This document shows positions 24,192 through 30,824 of a stretch of DNA of 32,361 nucleotides, in pieces (the first letter of the stretch is position 1; every line of letters starts with the position of its first letter). Position numbers and translations under genes: made by a program. The DNA comes from Eggerthellaceae bacterium (lineage in GTDB: Bacteria; Actinomycetota; Coriobacteriia; Coriobacteriales; Eggerthellaceae). The stretch spans positions 1-32,361 of the forward strand of contig JAFWJU010000033.1 in assembly GCA_017511465.1 (NCBI GenBank). The letters run 5' to 3'. The notes under the pieces are model-generated. The model did no database searches. It was given only the letters and a program-made list of their open reading frames with translations, and had not been told where the DNA came from.

Positions 24192-26393
24192 GTGCCGACG
24201 GCGGCCGACAGCAAGGCGGTTGACCGCACGAAAGCGACGCTGGCGCTCGACGCGCCGGTTACGTCGGTGCGGCTCGTCAGCCCCAAGCGGGCGCAAGCGC
24301 TGGGCAAGTTGGGCATTTCGACGGTACGCGACCTGGTTTCCAATTACCCGCGCCGCTATATCGACATGTCTCATGTCGCCACGATTGCAGATTCCCGCAT
24401 TGGCGAGACGTGCACCATCAAGGCGCGCATCCACGAGGTGAAGGTGAAGCGACCCAAGCCCCGTGTCGTGCTGGCCGAGGTCACCGTTGTCGACGACACG
24501 GGCACGCTCATCGTGACCGCGTTCAACCAGCCGTGGCTCGCCGACCAATTGAAGCCCGGTGCTGCTGTCGCCCTATCGGGCGAGGTGGCGTTCAACTACG
24601 GCTACAAGCGCATGACGAATCCCTACATCGAGCAGTTGGAGGGGTCGGGTGATGATTTCCACGGCATGATCGTGCCCGTACATCCGCTTACCGGCGCCAT
24701 CAAAGCTGGCATGATGCGCCGGCTCGTCAGCAACGCGCTTGACGAAGTCACGGGGCTCATCGACCCCATGCCGCTTTCCCTTCGCGCCAAGTACCGGCTC
24801 ATGAGTCGCAACAGCGCGCTTTCGTGCATCCATTTCCCGCACACCATGCAAGAACAGCGTGAAGCGCGCCGCCGCTTGGCATACGAGGAGGTCTTGCTGC
24901 TTCAGCTCATGTTGATGCAAGAGGGCGAGCGACGAAGCGTTGGGCTTGCTGCCACGGCTCATGTCATCGACGGGCCCGCAGTAAAGGCGCTTGCCGAAGC
25001 CGTTCCCTTCACGTTGACAGGCGAGCAGCAGCAGGCGTGCGACGAGATCTTGCAGCGCATGGCGGCGCCGCGCACGGCCAACCACATGTTGCTTGGCGAT
25101 GTGGGCACGGGCAAGACCATCGTGGCGGCTTTCGCATTGGCGGCTGCCGCCGATACGGGTTGCCAAGCCCTGTTCATGGCCCCGACCGAGATCTTGGCCC
25201 GCCAGCATGCGGCAAGTCTGGGCCCGTTGCTCGATGCGGCAGGCGTGACGTGGGACATCCTGACCGGCTCGACATCGGCTGACGAGCGTGCGGGCATCCT
25301 GAACCGTGCGGCATCGGGGGACACGAGCGTGCTCTTCGGCACCCATGCGCTGCTCGAAGATGACGTGGTGCTCGACCATTGCACGCTCGTCATCATCGAC
25401 GAGCAGCAGCGTTTCGGTGTGGACCAGCGCGTGGCCTTGATGGCCAAGGGCACGTGTCCCGACGCGCTGTTCCTGACGGCGACGCCCATCCCGCGCACAT
25501 TGGCACTGGCGTTGTTCGGCAACTTGTCGCTTTCCTATATCAAGGAGCGGCCGCATACGGCTGCACCGCGCACGACGTTCGTGCACACGCTGTCAGGCAG
25601 GGGAGTGGCGTATGACGCCGCCAAGGAAGCCCTCGCACGTGGCGAGCAGGTGTACGTCGTGTGCCCGCTCGTGGGCGAGAAAGCTCCCGAGTCCGAATCG
25701 GAAAAGAAGGGCTCTTCCCGTGAAGAGGAAGACGTTTACGAGTTCGAGCGCATCGCCATCGAGGACGAAAACGACATGACGGGCGCAAACGCGTCTGCCG
25801 CCGAAGCAGAGGCGGCGTTCCTGCAATCGAAGGTGTTTGTCGATTACGAGGTCGGCCTCGTGCACGGCAAGCTGCCCGCTGCCGAAAAGCAGGAGGTCAT
25901 GGACCGGTTCCGCGCAGGCGAGATCGGCGTGCTCGTGGCGACGACCGTCATCGAGGTGGGCGTGGACGTTCCCAACGCCACGGTCATGATCGTGGAAGAC
26001 GCAGATCGTTTCGGCTTGTCGCAGTTGCACCAGCTACGCGGCCGTGTCGGCCGAGGCGATGCTCCCGGCCAAGTGCATCTGGTTTCCGGCACGAAGAGCG
26101 AGAAGGCCATCGAGCGCCTAAGCGCCATGCAGCGCACCGATGACGGCTTCGAATTGGCATCATATGACCTGTCGCTGCGCCGCGAGGGCGACATCCTAGG
26201 CAACCGCCAACACGGCGCGTCGCTCCTCAAGTTGGTCAACGTCGTGCGCGATGGACGGCTTATCGAGGCAGCCCATGAAGACGCCCTGGCCATCCTCGAC
26301 GAAGACCCACAACTGCAAACCGCTCAGTACAAGGCGCTTGCGCGCGAAGCCCGCGTCGTGTACCGTCGTGCCGAAGGTTTAGCAGGAGGCTGA
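24192..26393 (+). CDS. recG: ATP-dependent DNA helicase RecG
   Basis: Remodels stalled forks and Holliday junctions. The GTG start at 24192 is one base after the fakA stop; no good ribosome-binding site is visible, so coupling is likely. N-terminal wedge (OB-fold) domain spans about residues 70-190; Walker A GDVGTGKT is at 302-309, followed by DEQQRFGVDQR (motif II), LTATPIPRTLAL (motif III) and GRVGRGDAPGQ (motif VI). At 733 aa it is longer than typical RecG (about 690). Part of the excess is an acidic, low-complexity insert (about residues 497-545, rich in E, S, A) in the second helicase lobe between VCPLVGE and VGLVHGKL. Confidence 0.96.
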   Translation: MPTAADSKAVDRTKATLALDAPVTSVRLVSPKRAQALGKLGISTVRDLVSNYPRRYIDMSHVATIADSRIGETCTIKARIHEVKVKRPKPRVVLAEVTVVDDTGTLIVTAFNQPWLADQLKPGAAVALSGEVAFNYGYKRMTNPYIEQLEGSGDDFHGMIVPVHPLTGAIKAGMMRRLVSNALDEVTGLIDPMPLSLRAKYRLMSRNSALSCIHFPHTMQEQREARRRLAYEEVLLLQLMLMQEGERRSVGLAATAHVIDGPAVKALAEAVPFTLTGEQQQACDEILQRMAAPRTANHMLLGDVGTGKTIVAAFALAAAADTGCQALFMAPTEILARQHAASLGPLLDAAGVTWDILTGSTSADERAGILNRAASGDTSVLFGTHALLEDDVVLDHCTLVIIDEQQRFGVDQRVALMAKGTCPDALFLTATPIPRTLALALFGNLSLSYIKERPHTAAPRTTFVHTLSGRGVAYDAAKEALARGEQVYVVCPLVGEKAPESESEKKGSSREEEDVYEFERIAIEDENDMTGANASAAEAEAAFLQSKVFVDYEVGLVHGKLPAAEKQEVMDRFRAGEIGVLVATTVIEVGVDVPNATVMIVEDADRFGLSQLHQLRGRVGRGDAPGQVHLVSGTKSEKAIERLSAMQRTDDGFELASYDLSLRREGDILGNRQHGASLLKLVNVVRDGRLIEAAHEDALAILDEDPQLQTAQYKALAREARVVYRRAEGLAGG

Positions 26394-26395
26394 TG

Positions 26396-26980
26396 ATGCG
26401 AATTGTCGCAGGCACATTGCGTGGGCGCACGATCAGCGCCCCAGAAGGGGAGGGCACGCGCCCCACAGTCGACCGTGTGCGTGAGGCCCTCTTCAGCTCG
26501 CTTTACAGTTTGCGAGGCGGCTTCGAAGGCGCAATCGTGCTCGATGCGTTCGCCGGATCGGGCGCGCTCGGCATCGAGGCGTTGTCGCGCGGTGCCGAAT
26601 TCGCGGCGTTCGTGGAGCGCGACCTTAAGGCGGCCAAGGTGCTCGAGTACAACGTGCGCACGTGCGGCCTCGAAGTCAACCGCGCCGCCGTCTTGCGCCG
26701 CGACGTCATGAACGGCCTGCCCAAGGTCACCCCGTATGCGTTCGACCTCGTGTTCTTAGATCCGCCGTACAGCTACGATGCCGGTGAGGTGCTGGGCATG
26801 GTCAGCGCGTTGGCCGAAGGCGGCATGGTGGCGAAAGGCGCTATCATTGTGTACGAACATGCCCTGAAGTCGGCTGAAGACGTGGCATGTGCACTGCAGG
26901 AAATCGGGTGCGATGTGCGCCCGTCGAAGAAATACGGCAAAACGGGCGTCACCATCGGCGTCTTGGAGGGAGAGGCGTAA
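26396..26980 (+). CDS. rsmD: 16S rRNA (guanine(966)-N2)-methyltransferase
   Basis: SAM-dependent methyltransferase acting on G966 of 16S rRNA in E. coli numbering. The N-terminus MRIVAGTLRGRTISAPEG is typical, the SAM site is LDAFAGSGALGIEALSRG, and the catalytic motif is DPPY in LVFLDPPYSYDAGE. AGGAGG at 26384-26389 is 6 bases from the ATG at 26396, so that start is preferred over the ATG one codon earlier that overlaps the recG stop. Length about 194 aa. coaD begins directly at the next base after the stop; rsmD-coaD pairing is very common in bacteria. Confidence 0.96.
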   Translation: MRIVAGTLRGRTISAPEGEGTRPTVDRVREALFSSLYSLRGGFEGAIVLDAFAGSGALGIEALSRGAEFAAFVERDLKAAKVLEYNVRTCGLEVNRAAVLRRDVMNGLPKVTPYAFDLVFLDPPYSYDAGEVLGMVSALAEGGMVAKGAIIVYEHALKSAEDVACALQEIGCDVRPSKKYGKTGVTIGVLEGEA

Positions 26981-27460
26981 ATGAAGCGAGCAGTCACCCC
27001 CGGCACATTCGACCCCATCACATACGGCCATCTTGACGTCATCACGCGTGCTGCGCAGCTCGTCGACGAGGTCGTGGTAGCGGTAGCGGCTTCGCCCAGC
27101 AAAAGCCCGCTATTCAGCTTGGAGGAACGCACCGAGCTCGCGCGTGAGGCCACCAAGCATCTCGATAACGTGCGCGTGGAGCCCTTCGACGGCCTGCTCG
27201 TGGACTTCGCACGCGAACAGGGCGCGTCCGTCATCGTCAAGGGCCTGCGGGCTATCACCGACTTCGAATACGAGTTCCAGATGGCCGCTCTCAATTACCA
27301 GTTGGCCAACGAGCTCGAGACGGTGTTCATCATGTCGCCGCCTCAATACATGTACCTGTCGTCGTCCATCGTCCGTGAACTCGCACGTCTGCAAAGCCCC
27401 GTCGACCAGTTCGTCCCGCCTACCGTGGCGTCGGCTTTGGAGAGAAAGTTCGTCGACTAA
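26981..27460 (+). CDS. coaD: Pantetheine-phosphate adenylyltransferase
   Basis: Penultimate coenzyme A enzyme, joining ATP and 4'-phosphopantetheine to dephospho-CoA. The nucleotidyltransferase motif TPGTFDPITYGH (the (T/H)xGH site) is at residues 5-16; KGLRAITDFEYEFQMA and the second ATP-binding motif near YLSSSIVRELAR are also typical. Length 159 aa is standard. Zero-base spacing from rsmD, with GGAGGGAGAGG upstream, means it is in the same transcript. A large structured non-coding element starts right after its stop. Confidence 0.97.
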   Translation: MKRAVTPGTFDPITYGHLDVITRAAQLVDEVVVAVAASPSKSPLFSLEERTELAREATKHLDNVRVEPFDGLLVDFAREQGASVIVKGLRAITDFEYEFQMAALNYQLANELETVFIMSPPQYMYLSSSIVRELARLQSPVDQFVPPTVASALERKFVD

Positions 27461-27466
27461 CAAGCA

Positions 27467-27652
27467 GGAAAGCACGTTTGCGGCCGTTGGTGCCTGTCCA
27501 CGACTCGTGGACTGCGATGAGCGCAGGCGCAGCGGGAGCGAGGACTGTTTGAGCCCGCGAAGCGGGCGAGTTCCGCAGCTGCTGCGCTGGAGCGAAGAGC
27601 GGTTAGTCCACGCTGGAGTGAGACAGGCGCGCAACGGCCGCAGACGTTTTCC
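27467..27652. ncRNA. Long rod-like inverted structure of unknown class
   Basis: About 186 nt fold into a nearly continuous hairpin. From outside in: GGAAA (27467-27471) with TTTCC (27648-27652); ACGTT (27474-27478) with GACGT (27643-27647, one G-U); an 11-bp perfect stem TGCGGCCGTTG (27479-27489) / CAACGGCCGCA (27632-27642); GCCTGTC (27492-27498) / GACAGGC (27622-27628); CGTGGACT (27506-27513) / AGTCCACG (27605-27612); GCGCAGC (27527-27533) / GCTGCGC (27581-27587); and the apical GCCCGC-GAA-GCGGGC (27553-27567). No ORF is supported. T-run TTTT (27647-27650) overlaps the outer stem on the plus strand. It could be a structured RNA, a MITE-like element or an oversized terminator of the coaD transcript; I cannot name a family. 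Confidence 0.7.
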
Positions 27653-27725
27653 CCGTTGACCGCTCGCGTGCGCTCCGTTGGGCGATGCACGTGATTGCCC
27701 CCGCATCCCATCTTGTTCCAGATGG

Positions 27726-27731
27726 TACACT
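27726..27731 (+). promoter_or_regulatory. Putative -10 element of the riboswitch-purO transcript
   Basis: TACACT, placing the transcript start near 27738, a few bases before riboswitch helix P1. CCATC (27708-27712) and GATGG (27721-27725) form a small dyad just upstream. No clear -35. Confidence 0.55.
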
Positions 27732-27742
27732 GACCGCGTTAC

Positions 27743-27816
27743 CGCGCTGCGACTGACGGGCTAACGTGGATGACCACGGGGGAGCGGCGCGCACATATCA
27801 TGCCGACCGTCTGGGC
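27743..27816 (+). promoter_or_regulatory. ZTP riboswitch (pfl motif)
   Basis: Aptamer sensing ZTP/ZMP (AICAR phosphates), the purine intermediates that build up when folate-dependent formylation falls. P1 is CGCGCTGC (27743-27750) with GCGGCGCG (27784-27791, one G-U). P2 is GTGG (27766-27769) with CCAC (27774-27777) around ATGA, followed by the conserved GGGGGAGCG. The 3' domain has CCGTCTGGGC (27807-27816), matching the consensus CCGCCUGGGC. The pseudoknot pairs GACGG (27755-27759) with CCGTC (27807-27811); against the consensus as I recall it, both strands are changed in a compensating way. It lies directly upstream of the purine genes it would be expected to control. Confidence 0.92.
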
Positions 27817-27893
27817 TAGCCGCGTTTCGCAAGAAGGTCGGATTATCGCCACAGGCCTCCAAACGCAACACGGCGATTCGAGCATTTGGAGGG
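27803..27893 (+). promoter_or_regulatory. Expression platform of the ZTP riboswitch (translation control)
   Basis: The ribosome-binding site GGAGGG (27888-27893) lies in TTTGGAGG (27885-27892), fully complementary to CCTCCAAA (27856-27863), an anti-ribosome-binding-site. A competing stem ATCGCC (27845-27850) / GGCGAT (27872-27877) crosses the sequestering stem, so both cannot form. CCGACC (27803-27808) can pair with GGTCGG (27836-27841), which would break the aptamer's 3' domain. Together these give two exclusive folds, with the ligand expected to favour an open start. No U-run is present, so control is probably translational. Confidence 0.7.
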
Positions 27894-27898
27894 CAGAC

Positions 27899-28531
27899 AT
27901 GCAGAACTTGGCGGACATCCTTAAGAGCAATCCCTATCCTGGTCGCGGCATCGCCGTCGGCAATGGGGTTGTGTACTACTTCATCATGGGGCGGAGCCAA
28001 AACAGCCGCAACCGTATCTTCTCGTTGACGGATGACGGCATCCGCACCGAGGCACACGACCCGGCGCTGGTCGAGGATCCCAGCCTTATCATCTACCATC
28101 CCGTGCGCACCATGGGCGATGCGCTTGTCGTGACCAACGGCGACCAGACTGACACCATCGTCGAGGCCGGCAGCTTCCGCGACGGCTGCATGGCGCGCGA
28201 ATACGAGCCCGATGCCCCTAATTTCACACCGCGCATCAGCGCCATCGTCAACGGTGACGGTACGTTCGAGATATCCATCCTCAAGCACGTCGGCGGCCGT
28301 TGCGTGCGCGAGTTCTTCGCTTACGAGGGCTGCGACGAAGGCTGCGGTTACTTCATCAGCACGTACCAGGGCGACGGCAGCCCGCTTCCCACGTTCGTGG
28401 GCGAGCCCATTGCCGTCGAGCTGCCCGATGCCGACACGCTGTGGGAAGCGCTTAACGAGGACAACAAGGTTTCGCTGTATGCCAACGTGAACGGCGACGT
28501 GAAACTGTACAACAAGAATCTGGGCGACTAG
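27899..28531 (+). CDS. purO: IMP cyclohydrolase, PurO type
   Basis: Closes FAICAR to IMP, the final purine step. It resembles the archaeal-type PurO fold rather than the cyclohydrolase domain of PurH: residues 12-40 carry PYPGRGIAVG and FIMGRSQNSRNR, the family's conserved beginning. The start at 27899 gives a 210-aa protein and has GGAGGG 5 bases upstream; the longer open frame from 27770 begins inside the riboswitch P2 loop and is rejected. The C-terminal region (FEISILKHVGGR, LPTFVGEPIAVELP) is typical of the bacterial branch. The formyltransferase follows 27 bases later. Regulation by the upstream ZTP riboswitch supports the assignment. Confidence 0.9.
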   Translation: MQNLADILKSNPYPGRGIAVGNGVVYYFIMGRSQNSRNRIFSLTDDGIRTEAHDPALVEDPSLIIYHPVRTMGDALVVTNGDQTDTIVEAGSFRDGCMAREYEPDAPNFTPRISAIVNGDGTFEISILKHVGGRCVREFFAYEGCDEGCGYFISTYQGDGSPLPTFVGEPIAVELPDADTLWEALNEDNKVSLYANVNGDVKLYNKNLGD

Positions 28532-28558
28532 CGCGCTGCGCTGGCAAGGAGGAACATG

Positions 28559-29737
28559 ATGAACGAGCTCGAGCTGAAATACGGCTGCAACCCCAATCAG
28601 AAACCGTCGCGCATCTTCATGCGGGATGGCAGCGATTTGCCGCTGCAGGTGCTTAACGGCAAGCCAGGCTACATCAACTTCATGGACGCGCTTAACTCGT
28701 GGCAGCTCGTGCGCGAGCTGAAAGAGGCAACAGGGCTTCCGGCTGCCGCGTCGTTCAAGCACGTGAGCCCGGCTGGCGCGGCTGTGGGCGTGCCGCTTTC
28801 CGACATCGACCGCCAGATGTACTTCGTCGAGGGCGAAGGCGAATTGTCGCCCATCGCTTGCGCTTACATCCGCGCACGCGGTGCCGACCGCCTGTGCAGC
28901 TACGGCGACTGGGCGGCGCTCTCGGATGTGTGCGACGCCGATGTGGCCAACTACCTGAAACTCGAGGTTTCCGACGGCATCATCGCGCCCGGCTACACCG
29001 ACGAGGCGCTCGAGATCCTGAAGACCAAGAAGAAGGGCAATTACAACGTCGTGCAGATCGACCCCGACTACGTGTGCGCCGAGCAAGAGTACAAGGACGT
29101 GTTCGGCATCACGTTCGAGCAAGGCCACAACTTCTTCCACATTGGCGAGGAACTGCTCGCCAACGTCGTGACCCAGAACAAGGACATCCCCGAGGCTGCC
29201 AAGATCGACCTGATCGTGGCCCTCATCACGCTGAAGTACACGCAATCCAACTCGGTGTGCTACGTCAAGGACGGGCAGGCCATCGGCGTCGGCGCCGGCC
29301 AGCAGAGCCGCATCCACTGCACGCGCCTGGCGGGCAGCAAAGCCGACACGTGGTACCTGCGCCAGCATCCGAAGGTCTTGGGCCTTCCGTTCATCGAGGG
29401 CATCGGCCGTCCGACGCGCGACAACGCCATCGACGTGTACATCTCGGAGGAATGCGACGACGTGCTGCGCGATGGCGAATGGCAAAAGGTGTTCACCGAG
29501 CAGCCCGAACCGCTGACGCCTGCCGAGAAGAAGGCCTGGGTTGCCACGCAATCCGGCGTTTCCATCGGGTCCGATGCGTTCTTCCCGTTCGGCGACAACG
29601 TCGAGCGCGCACGCAAGTCGGGCGTGGCCTACATCGCCGAGCCCGGCGGGTCGATTCGCGACGACAACGTCATCGAGACCGCTGATAAATACGGCATTGC
29701 TATGGCCTTCACGGGGATGCGCCTGTTCCACCATTAA
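28559..29737 (+). CDS. Stand-alone AICAR formyltransferase (phosphoribosylaminoimidazolecarboxamide formyltransferase)
   Basis: Transfers formyl from 10-formyl-THF to AICAR, giving FAICAR. It corresponds to the formyltransferase half of PurH without the cyclohydrolase half: 392 aa. The catalytic Lys-His pair is in FKHVSPAGAAVG (KH..P.G motif), with LKYTQSNSVCYVKDGQAIGVGAGQQSR style substrate-binding segments (seen at about residues 225-255) and SDAFFPFGDNVERA near the end. Start at 28559 has AGGAGG 6 bases upstream; an ATG one codon earlier is 3 bases from it. It follows purO and would share the ZTP riboswitch leader. No terminator is obvious after it. Confidence 0.94.
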   Translation: MNELELKYGCNPNQKPSRIFMRDGSDLPLQVLNGKPGYINFMDALNSWQLVRELKEATGLPAAASFKHVSPAGAAVGVPLSDIDRQMYFVEGEGELSPIACAYIRARGADRLCSYGDWAALSDVCDADVANYLKLEVSDGIIAPGYTDEALEILKTKKKGNYNVVQIDPDYVCAEQEYKDVFGITFEQGHNFFHIGEELLANVVTQNKDIPEAAKIDLIVALITLKYTQSNSVCYVKDGQAIGVGAGQQSRIHCTRLAGSKADTWYLRQHPKVLGLPFIEGIGRPTRDNAIDVYISEECDDVLRDGEWQKVFTEQPEPLTPAEKKAWVATQSGVSIGSDAFFPFGDNVERARKSGVAYIAEPGGSIRDDNVIETADKYGIAMAFTGMRLFHH

Positions 29738-29807
29738 GCCGTCATCGGCCATTGTGGACACACTGTGATAATACGAAGCCGCTTGGGCGAGAACACGAAA
29801 ACTTCTC

Positions 29808-29836
29808 TTAAAACCTGCGGCTAATTGTGCTAGTAT
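29808..29836 (+). promoter_or_regulatory. Promoter of tRNA-Pro
   Basis: -35 TTAAAA (29808-29813), 17-base spacer, -10 TAGTAT (29831-29836); the mature tRNA begins 22 bases after the -10. Nothing else was noted between 29738 and 29807. Confidence 0.6.
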
Positions 29837-29858
29837 TTCACCCGCTGTCGAACAGCAT

Positions 29859-29935
29859 CGGCGCGTGGCTCAGCTTGGTAGAGCGCTGCGTTCGGGACGC
29901 AGAGGTCGCTGGTTCAAATCCAGTCGCGCCGACCA
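29859..29935 (+). tRNA. tRNA-Pro (anticodon CGG)
   Basis: 77-nt cloverleaf with encoded CCA. Acceptor CGGCGCG (29859-29865) pairs with CGCGCCG (29925-29931), then discriminator A and CCA (29933-29935). D-arm GCTCAGCTTGGTAGAGC, anticodon arm CTGCG-TTCGGGA-CGCAG with anticodon CGG reading CCG, T-arm GCTGG-TTCAAAT-CCAGT. The loop has no mismatch that would suggest a pseudogene. Confidence 0.97.
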
Positions 29936-29943
29936 TCGCAGAT

Positions 29944-29977
29944 AAAGGGGATGCTTTTTCGGAGCCATCCCCTTTTT
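29944..29977 (+). terminator. Intrinsic terminator after tRNA-Pro
   Basis: AAAGGGGATG (29944-29953) pairs with CATCCCCTTT (29966-29975), 12-base loop, followed by a T-run to 29977. It starts 9 bases after the tRNA, so the tRNA is a single transcription unit. Confidence 0.9.
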
Positions 29978-30017
29978 CTTAGGCTTGTCAAACGACATGT
30001 CTGGCAGGAGGCGACAC

Positions 30018-30281
30018 ATGAAGTTCTTCGGAATGGGCGGACTCGAGCTCATCATCATCTTGGTGATCGTGCTCATCATTTTCGGTCCCAAACAACTTCC
30101 GAAGCTGGGCAAGATGCTCGGTCGCGGCGTGAAGAGCGTTCGCGAGGGCGTCGAGGCCGGTAAGGACAAGATCGACGAGAAGTTCGAGGAAGTGGAAGCC
30201 GAGAAGGCCGAAGCTGCCGAGCAGGAAAGCGCCGTTGCCCAGCTTGAGGCTCCCGCGGCGCAAGACACGGACGGCAAATAG
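30018..30281 (+). CDS. tatA: Sec-independent protein translocase subunit TatA
   Basis: Pore-forming subunit of the twin-arginine translocon, exporting folded proteins. The start at 30018 has AGGAGG 6 bases upstream; the open frame reaches further but would need an implausible leader. The 87-aa product has one N-terminal membrane helix ([16 protein letters not shown]), the conserved [11 protein letters not shown] hinge, the amphipathic helix with [10 protein letters not shown], and a charged Ala/Glu-rich tail. TatA versus TatE or TatB cannot be fully settled, but the short tail and hinge fit TatA. No tatC is in the window. Confidence 0.94.
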   Translation: MKFFGMGGLELIIILVIVLIIFGPKQLPKLGKMLGRGVKSVREGVEAGKDKIDEKFEEVEAEKAEAAEQESAVAQLEAPAAQDTDGK

Positions 30282-30311
30282 CCGGTCCCCGACCCCGTAA
30301 GGATAAGCATT

Positions 30312-30782
30312 ATGGCTAACGACAATGTCATCTTGACGCCCGAAGGGCGCGAAAAGCTGGAAGAAGAGCTGCACTACCTCGAGACCGAGAAGCGCGCCGA
30401 AATCGGCGAGCGCATCAAGGTCGCGCGTGAGTTCGGAGACATCACCGAGAACTCCGAATATGACGACGCCAAGAACGAGCAGGGCATGGTCGAGGCGCGT
30501 ATCGCCGAGATCACGCGCATCCTTTCCGAAGCGACGGTCGTCACCACGCCCAAGCGCTCGAACAAGGTGAACATCGGCAGCACCGTCACGGTCGACATGG
30601 GCGGCCGCGAGCGCGTGTTCCTGATTGTCGGCGCCGCCGAGAGCGATGTCGCCGAAGGCAAGATTTCGAACGAGTCTCCCGTCGGCTCCGCGCTCATCGG
30701 CCACAAGAAGGGCGACCATATCGAGACGGTTGGCCCCACCGGCCGCAAGATCGAGATGGATATTCTGAAGATCGAGCACTAA
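30312..30782 (+). CDS. greA: Transcription elongation factor GreA
   Basis: Rescues backtracked RNA polymerase by stimulating transcript cleavage through its secondary channel. The N-terminal coiled coil carries the tip motif GDITENSEYDDAKNEQG (the acidic D-E pair that acts in cleavage), followed by the FKBP-like C-terminal domain (VDMGGRERVFLIVGAAESD, ESPVGSALIGHKKGD). 156 aa, normal. AAGGATAAGC precedes the ATG. greA followed by lysS is a common Gram-positive order. Confidence 0.97.
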   Translation: MANDNVILTPEGREKLEEELHYLETEKRAEIGERIKVAREFGDITENSEYDDAKNEQGMVEARIAEITRILSEATVVTTPKRSNKVNIGSTVTVDMGGRERVFLIVGAAESDVAEGKISNESPVGSALIGHKKGDHIETVGPTGRKIEMDILKIEH

Positions 30783-30824
30783 TTGCAGGTTGTCCGTCTG
30801 GCTGGCGGGTAGTGGAGGTGCGCA

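Noticed and set aside
27647-27650. Simple coaD terminator reading of the rod
   Set aside because: The T-run belongs to the outer helix itself and the structure is far longer than needed; kept as one alternative, not as the call.
27770-27898. Longer N-terminus for the PurO-type gene
   Set aside because: The ATG at 27770 is in the P2 loop of the ZTP riboswitch, and the next 43 codons are the riboswitch and expression platform; GGAGGG supports 27899.
27761-29761. 666-aa minus-strand ORF opposite both purine genes
   Set aside because: It spans two well-supported plus-strand genes and the riboswitch, and has no family features; a codon-bias shadow.
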